In this document: positions 4,553 to 7,943 of the stretch, piece after piece
Position numbering within the stretch: position 1 is the first letter of the stretch
How the letters are laid out: each line of letters begins with the position of its first letter
From: Candidatus Melainabacteria bacterium
Lineage (GTDB): Bacteria > Cyanobacteriota > Vampirovibrionia > Obscuribacterales > Obscuribacteraceae
Direction: 5' to 3'
DNA: 7,943 nt
Assembly (NCBI GenBank): GCA_003175915.1
Contig: PSRH01000076.1
Span: 1-7,943 of the forward strand
Made by a program: the position numbers and the translations under genes
The notes under the pieces: generated by a model
Told to the model about the DNA's origin: nothing
Databases searched by the model: none
Seen by the model: the letters and a program-made list of their open reading frames with translations, nothing else

Positions 4553-5848
4553 CTAATGAGGGCGAACCAGAGAGATGTCTATGCCGACGGGCCCATCAAT
4601 AGTGTGTTTCAATTCTACATCGAAGGTTACTGCTTCTCGCGGTGGAGACGGCGGAAATTCCGGAATTTCGAATGTTCTTACATCCTTTACTGCCGTCAGT
4701 GCTGCTTCTCGGAAAACAGTTTCGTAAATGCCATTTCGCTGTGCGCCCTTGGCCGGTTGGAAGTCAACCACTCGGCAGGAGAGATTACGCTCCCTTGTTA
4801 TTGATACTCTTATGGTAGCGATGCCGGGACCAACCTGGACGGTTTGCCAGCGGCTATAGATGGCTTTGGCAATGCACTTGTACCAACTGGTCCAGTCGGC
4901 TGATGGCGCCGCGGCCTTCGACCTCAATTCCGGCAACAATAGAGGAGCTGCCACCATCCCTGGTGATAGGGGTGCGGGCACCACTTCTAGCAGGGTCCTG
5001 CCGCCTGATAGGCTTTGAGCGGATGAGCTTGAGTGATTGGGTGCGCACCACATCCCACCCAGGCTCGTCTTGATCAGTCCGGGCGTTTCAACCGACACTT
5101 CGTAGCCGGGAGTCCAACAAACTACACCATTGTGCGAAATGACTGTGGATACTTGCTGTTCTCCGGGTGATCTGATGGAGGCGATGTTCATGCTTGCGGT
5201 GCGATTTATTTCGTGTTGGTTGGCTAGCATTTGTAGTGAAACCGGTCGAACAACTTCATAACCCGGCTGCCAGGATGTGACGCCCTGATCGGTCATGGGA
5301 ATGGCGGCCGGTCGAGGGCGTTCGTTGCTGTTAGTGCTGACGGCATCATAATCGTCCGCCCAAGTAGTCACGCCTTTGTTCATTATTGGTGTCTTTCTCT
5401 GGTTTGGAGCAATTCCGGATGTTAAAGTCCTTTGCTCGCTTAGGCTAGTAACTTCCAAATCGGGAGCCACCCATAAAATCGCATTTCGAGGCACAAGCGT
5501 ATAGTTAGATATAGGTGGAATCACTCCCCTGGTTCTGCCGTTGCTGGCGGAAGTGCTGTTGGTCGGGTGAGGCGCAGGCCTGCCGCCGTCATACCTTGCT
5601 GCTCCCTTGTACTCGACGAGGTCTGCATCAAGCGGAAACAGGTCTTGCTTAGTGAAAGCAGGTAAGGTCGGCGTACGTTCTGGTGCGGGTAGCACCTTCA
5701 AGGAAGGATTAAGGGAAGCATTTTCTTTAACCGTACCCTCAAGAACTCTGGCAGATCTTGCAGCCAGAGTCGGGCTAGTGCTCAAACAGTTTGAGACGGT
5801 GAATAGGGTCAGTAAGGTGAAACCTTGAACGCGCAAACGCTTACGCAT
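4553..5848 (-). CDS. Exported proline-rich repeat protein with TonB/TolA-like C-terminal domain
   Basis: Seen: ATG at 5848 gives 431 residues; TTG at 5854 is an alternative, and neither has a good ribosome site. A basic start (MRKRLRVQG) and hydrophobic FTLLTLFTVSNCL are followed by TSPTLAA, a likely signal peptide. Residues 35-320 are Pro/Ser/Asn-rich with a recurring motif GVxxWxPGYEV: near 122-133 (degenerate), 158-170, 188-200 and 240-251. Residues 317-415 have a TonB/TolA C-terminal pattern: WTSWYKCIAKAIYSRW, then GPGIATIRVSITRERNLSC, then a helix FREAALTAVKDV. Known: such domains in envelope proteins bind outer-membrane or periplasmic partners. Inferred: an envelope structural or energy-coupling-like protein. 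It has no retained N-terminal anchor if the signal is cleaved, unlike true TonB. It heads a probable operon with the I9-like gene. Confidence 0.75.
   Translation of the reverse strand: MRKRLRVQGFTLLTLFTVSNCLSTSPTLAARSARVLEGTVKENASLNPSLKVLPAPERTPTLPAFTKQDLFPLDADLVEYKGAARYDGGRPAPHPTNSTSASNGRTRGVIPPISNYTLVPRNAILWVAPDLEVTSLSEQRTLTSGIAPNQRKTPIMNKGVTTWADDYDAVSTNSNERPRPAAIPMTDQGVTSWQPGYEVVRPVSLQMLANQHEINRTASMNIASIRSPGEQQVSTVISHNGVVCWTPGYEVSVETPGLIKTSLGGMWCAPNHSSSSAQSLSGGRTLLEVVPAPLSPGMVAAPLLLPELRSKAAAPSADWTSWYKCIAKAIYSRWQTVQVGPGIATIRVSITRERNLSCRVVDFQPAKGAQRNGIYETVFREAALTAVKDVRTFEIPEFPPSPPREAVTFDVELKHTIDGPVGIDISLVRPH
5096..5485 (-). repeat. Coding repeats encoding WxPGYEV motifs
   Basis: Inside the TonB/TolA-like gene, four unevenly spaced copies of one short motif are visible in the protein: NAILWVAPDLEV, KGVTTWADDYDAV, QGVTSWQPGYEV and NGVVCWTPGYEV. 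The last two are nearly identical at the core. The intervening 20-40 residues are not conserved, so only the motif, not a full domain, has been kept. Confidence 0.6.
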
Positions 5849-6121
5849 ACACAATTTCTGAGTTATTTGTTACGGTCGCTATTGAGCGATTATCATCACT
5901 CTAACACCGGCTGAATCATTGCCGTGCCGGGTAAAAGGTCGGAAGAACTGGATGGTGCGGTATCCCGGGTTGGCTACGAGGCTTTACACCATAATAAAGC
6001 CTTCGTTATTCGGCGTGATTTAAGCTTTGCAAGACCTTAGTTGGTTGTTTATCTGGGCATATGGGATGCTGAAAAGTCCATCGTCAATTGAAAACAACGC
6101 TATTTGAGGGTGTGAAAAGCA
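5849..6121. other. Divergent intergenic region with two inverted repeats
   Basis: This region must hold the promoters of the divergent TonB/TolA-like and TPR genes. Seen: a perfect 8-bp inverted repeat AGGCTTTA (5979-5986) / TAAAGCCT (5995-6002) with an eight-base loop. There is also a 5-bp repeat TCGCT (5876-5880) / AGCGA (5885-5889). The latter abuts a minus-strand GATAAT (5889-5894), a possible -10 box for the TonB/TolA-like gene; no matching -35 was found. These could be operator sites, but that is inference. Confidence 0.35.
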
Positions 6122-7078
6122 GTGGAGTTACCTCCAGACGAATTACCAGAAGGTTTAAGCGCTGAAGAATATCGGCGTCTTGGCCTCCGCTACACTTTGA
6201 TGGGAAAGGCTCAGCTGGCAGCAGAAGCCATGGCCAGATCGTCAAAAGCAAGGCTCGCTGATCCAGACATTCAAACCTCTGATCAAGAAGTTCAATATGA
6301 AGCAGGGATGCGCTTTGGTGCCACTCTACTTTCAGCGATAATGAAAGCCATGCAAAATGACAAGCGCGACGGAGATGGAGAAGACGGTATAAGGAACGAA
6401 GACCCGTTCGAAGAAATGAAGTCTCAGCTCAAAGCATTGAATGTGCCGGATGACGAAGTCGAGGAGCAAATCAGGAATATTCGGCAATCACTTGCACAAT
6501 TGCGAAATTCCGAAGAGAACATACCACCGCAGGAGATTCCTGAAGGACTGACGGCGGATGAATACTACAAGCTTGGACTGCGCTACAAGGGAGCGGGCTG
6601 GACTGAAAAGGCCCGCGATTCACTGCAGCTGGCAATAGAAGCGGACCCGGAAGGAGAGACGGGGCTTTTGGCACAGCGATTTTTGCGCACGAAAATACCA
6701 CGACGTCCTGTTCCGATGGTTGCAGAAAGAGAGAACATCGCCGGCTACAACCAGATGTTCTCTCAAGACTGGCGAGCGGCGCGCCAGACCTTTGAGGATT
6801 TAATCCATACATACCCCGACTTCGAATGGCCCTACGGTAATCTTGGTGCCCTGCTGATCGAACGCGGTGAAACGGATCGCGCCCTCAAAATCTTAGATCA
6901 GGCCCTTGAGATAAACCCTTACTATGTCAACGCCTGGTTGCACAAAGCGCGAGGCCTGGCGCTCCTGTCCGATTTTGAAGCCGCGCAGCTATGCTTGAAG
7001 CGCGCGGCAGACGCCGATCCAGATGACCAAACAATTGGCAGCATAGCTAGAATAATCGAGGAACTGAGGCAACAGTAA
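6122..7078 (+). CDS. Cytoplasmic TPR protein with duplicated N-terminal module
   Basis: Seen: GTG at 6122, 318 residues, with an in-frame TGA three codons upstream. A GAGGG lies 11 bases before, a loose ribosome site. The start is supported because the N-terminus is itself half of an internal duplication: residues 4-48 (PPDELPEGLSAEEYRRLGLRY ending ADP) match 135-176 (PPQEIPEGLTADEYYKLGLRY ending ADP). Between them lies a charged, probably helical segment with an acidic run (DKRDGDGEDG, 80-89). Residues 205-302 contain two or three TPRs, clearest at 236-268 (WPYGNLGALLIERGETDRAL) and 269-302. No signal or membrane segment. Known: TPR arrays are protein-binding scaffolds. Inferred: a cytoplasmic adaptor whose partner is unknown. 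It is divergent from the TonB/TolA-like operon. Confidence 0.85.
   Translation: MELPPDELPEGLSAEEYRRLGLRYTLMGKAQLAAEAMARSSKARLADPDIQTSDQEVQYEAGMRFGATLLSAIMKAMQNDKRDGDGEDGIRNEDPFEEMKSQLKALNVPDDEVEEQIRNIRQSLAQLRNSEENIPPQEIPEGLTADEYYKLGLRYKGAGWTEKARDSLQLAIEADPEGETGLLAQRFLRTKIPRRPVPMVAERENIAGYNQMFSQDWRAARQTFEDLIHTYPDFEWPYGNLGALLIERGETDRALKILDQALEINPYYVNAWLHKARGLALLSDFEAAQLCLKRAADADPDDQTIGSIARIIEELRQQ
6131..6265 (+). repeat. First copy of the PEGL(S/T)A module in the TPR gene
   Basis: Encodes residues 4-48 of the TPR protein. The second copy is at 6524-6649 (residues 135-176). Identical positions include PP, E, PEGL, A, EY, LGLRY, G and ADP, with three residues fewer in the second copy. The DNA has diverged, so the duplication is old. 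Confidence 0.65.
6524..6649 (+). repeat. Second copy of the PEGL(S/T)A module in the TPR gene
   Basis: Encodes residues 135-176 of the TPR protein, the counterpart of 6131-6265. This copy runs more smoothly into a TPR-like helix pair (TEKARDSLQLAIEADP) than the first. Confidence 0.65.
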
Positions 7079-7123
7079 TATCACTTTTGAAAAGTCAGGA
7101 CTTGGTCAATTGCTCTAGCTAAC

Positions 7124-7324
7124 ATGATAAGGACCGCTCAATCTATGGTTGTCGCCAATCGACTGGAAAGCCAGCTTCGCTTAAGCAGCACAAGCGATCT
7201 TACGATCAGAAGCGAAGCCAGCTCACCTGAGATTGGCGATAACTATAGTGGTCCTAGTATTCAAAGTAAGGTCGATATCACAAAACGCAGAACATTTGTC
7301 GTCGGTGACGAGGTTGTTCTATAG
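7124..7324 (+). CDS. Doubtful small ORF, 66 residues, unknown
   Basis: Seen: ATG at 7124 to TAG at 7322-7324, with an in-frame TGA at 7087-7089 bounding the frame. No ribosome site precedes this ATG. An internal ATG at 7145 has AAGGA 11 bases upstream and might be the true start. The product is Ser-rich and polar (LRLSSTSDLTIRSEASS) and ends in RRTFVVGDEVVL; it has no signal peptide and no recognised domain. The codons look ordinary, and no better gene covers the stretch. It follows the TPR gene by 45 bases and ends one base before the convergent metallopeptidase stop. It may be a real downstream partner of the TPR gene or a chance frame. Confidence 0.35.
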   Translation: MIRTAQSMVVANRLESQLRLSSTSDLTIRSEASSPEIGDNYSGPSIQSKVDITKRRTFVVGDEVVL

Positions 7325-7325
7325 A

Positions 7326-7913
7326 TCAGTCATTAATGGAATTGCCGCTGCTCATCATCCGGCCCCAGTCAAACCTGAAAGTTCCGTCCGATTGTTTGAT
7401 CCAAATCAAAGGCCTGAGCGGTGTGTCTTTTATATGATGATAAATCAGCGCTGTTCTTTCAAAAAATCCGCGCGTGTGTGGTGTATTGGAGAATCCAAGT
7501 TCCACGACATCCAGGTGGTGGCACAGCTCATGGCAGAGAGTATTGAGAAGCGCACCAAAGGATGTCACCTTCTTCAGTCTTGCGGTTCTCATCCATAACC
7601 GTATCTGGCCAGTCTGCAAATCATAATCACCGAATTTCTGATAGATACAAACGCCATCATCGACCCGATGAGGACGAACGCCGAGCACCTTGACTGTTGG
7701 AGCTTCAATGCCAAAGGCATTTGAAACCTCGGCGGCAATGAGATTGCAAACCAGTTCGATTTCCTTTGGATTCTCGCTCGCCATCACGGTTTCGAGAAGC
7801 CGCCCGTGGGCAAGCAATGTGCGGGGCAAATTAGGCTTGATAGTCCTCAAGGCGTCGCTCAGCAGGTACTCTTGCTTTTTTGTTTTAGCTCTAGGAATGG
7901 AATCGGTAATCAT
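7326..7913 (-). CDS. HExxH zinc metallopeptidase-like protein
   Basis: Seen: ATG at 7913 with TAG in frame three codons upstream, so the start is firm although the ribosome site is poor; 195 residues. The core is LLNTLCHELCHHLD (122-135), containing His128-Glu129-x-x-His132. It is followed by FSNTPHTRGFFER, where His146 could be the third zinc ligand. No signal peptide is present, and the N-terminal 110 residues include two helices and a strand (GQIRLWMRTARL) leading into the active-site helix. Known: HExxH with a third His 10-20 residues later occurs in SprT-like and related zincin proteases. Inferred: a small cytoplasmic zinc-dependent peptidase of unknown substrate. Its C-terminus (FRFDWGRMMSSGNSIND) is not typical of SprT. 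It converges with the plus-strand ORF, leaving no room for a terminator. Confidence 0.75.
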   Translation of the reverse strand: MITDSIPRAKTKKQEYLLSDALRTIKPNLPRTLLAHGRLLETVMASENPKEIELVCNLIAAEVSNAFGIEAPTVKVLGVRPHRVDDGVCIYQKFGDYDLQTGQIRLWMRTARLKKVTSFGALLNTLCHELCHHLDVVELGFSNTPHTRGFFERTALIYHHIKDTPLRPLIWIKQSDGTFRFDWGRMMSSGNSIND

Positions 7914-7943
7914 CGGTATCTATAAGGAATATATCCGGACAGG

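Noticed and set aside
5952..6023. 23-residue plus-strand ORF with GGAAG six bases upstream
   Set aside because: Short, ordinary composition, no membrane or signal character, and it overlaps an inverted repeat in a promoter region; it could be chance.
7083..7095. Palindrome ACTTTTGAAAAGT after the TPR gene
   Set aside because: One-base centre and A/T-only arms make a poor hairpin, and no T run follows; not a terminator.

Overview
The window reads as a chromosomal segment of a Gram-negative-type bacterium with balanced base composition (about half G+C by eye). Several products carry Sec-type signal peptides, and one has a TonB/TolA-like C-terminal domain, which implies a periplasm. The mix of secreted orphan proteins, TPR proteins and a free-standing peptidase-propeptide-like domain resembles poorly characterised lineages such as non-photosynthetic Cyanobacteria relatives (Melainabacteria/Obscuribacterales). 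No marker gene is present, so that assignment is a guess. No tRNA, rRNA, IS element, CRISPR array or phage gene was seen.

Layout. Positions 1-229 (minus) hold the 5' part of a secreted Gly/His-rich protein that runs off the left edge. Positions 355-629 (minus) look like a small gene broken over three frames, ending in a hydrophobic helix. Positions 702-1748 (plus) hold the most striking gene: a secreted thioredoxin-like protein whose frame is interrupted only by one TGA at 942-944. The TGA lies where the fold would carry its redox residue, and a strong hairpin with bacterial-SECIS geometry follows at 959-984. I read it as a candidate selenoprotein; a nonsense mutation or sequencing error is the alternative. 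Positions 1800-2724 (minus) carry three small genes: two paralogous single-helical-hairpin (TPR-like) proteins and a zinc-ribbon protein. Positions 3026-3865 (minus) encode an exported SGNH/GDSL hydrolase followed by a good hairpin terminator. A 19-residue hydrophobic micro-ORF with a strong ribosome site sits upstream of it (3914-3973).

Positions 4077-5848 (minus) look like a two-gene operon: an exported proline-rich protein with WxPGYEV repeats and a TonB/TolA-like C-terminus, then 32 bases later an exported protein with a lone I9-like (subtilisin propeptide) domain. Divergent from it, 6122-7078 (plus) encodes a cytoplasmic TPR protein with an internally duplicated N-terminal module. A doubtful 66-residue ORF follows (7124-7324). 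It converges with one base to spare on an HExxH metallopeptidase-like protein (7326-7913, minus).

No single pathway unites these genes. The common theme is export to the envelope plus short helical-repeat adaptor proteins. I could not identify any promoter with confidence.
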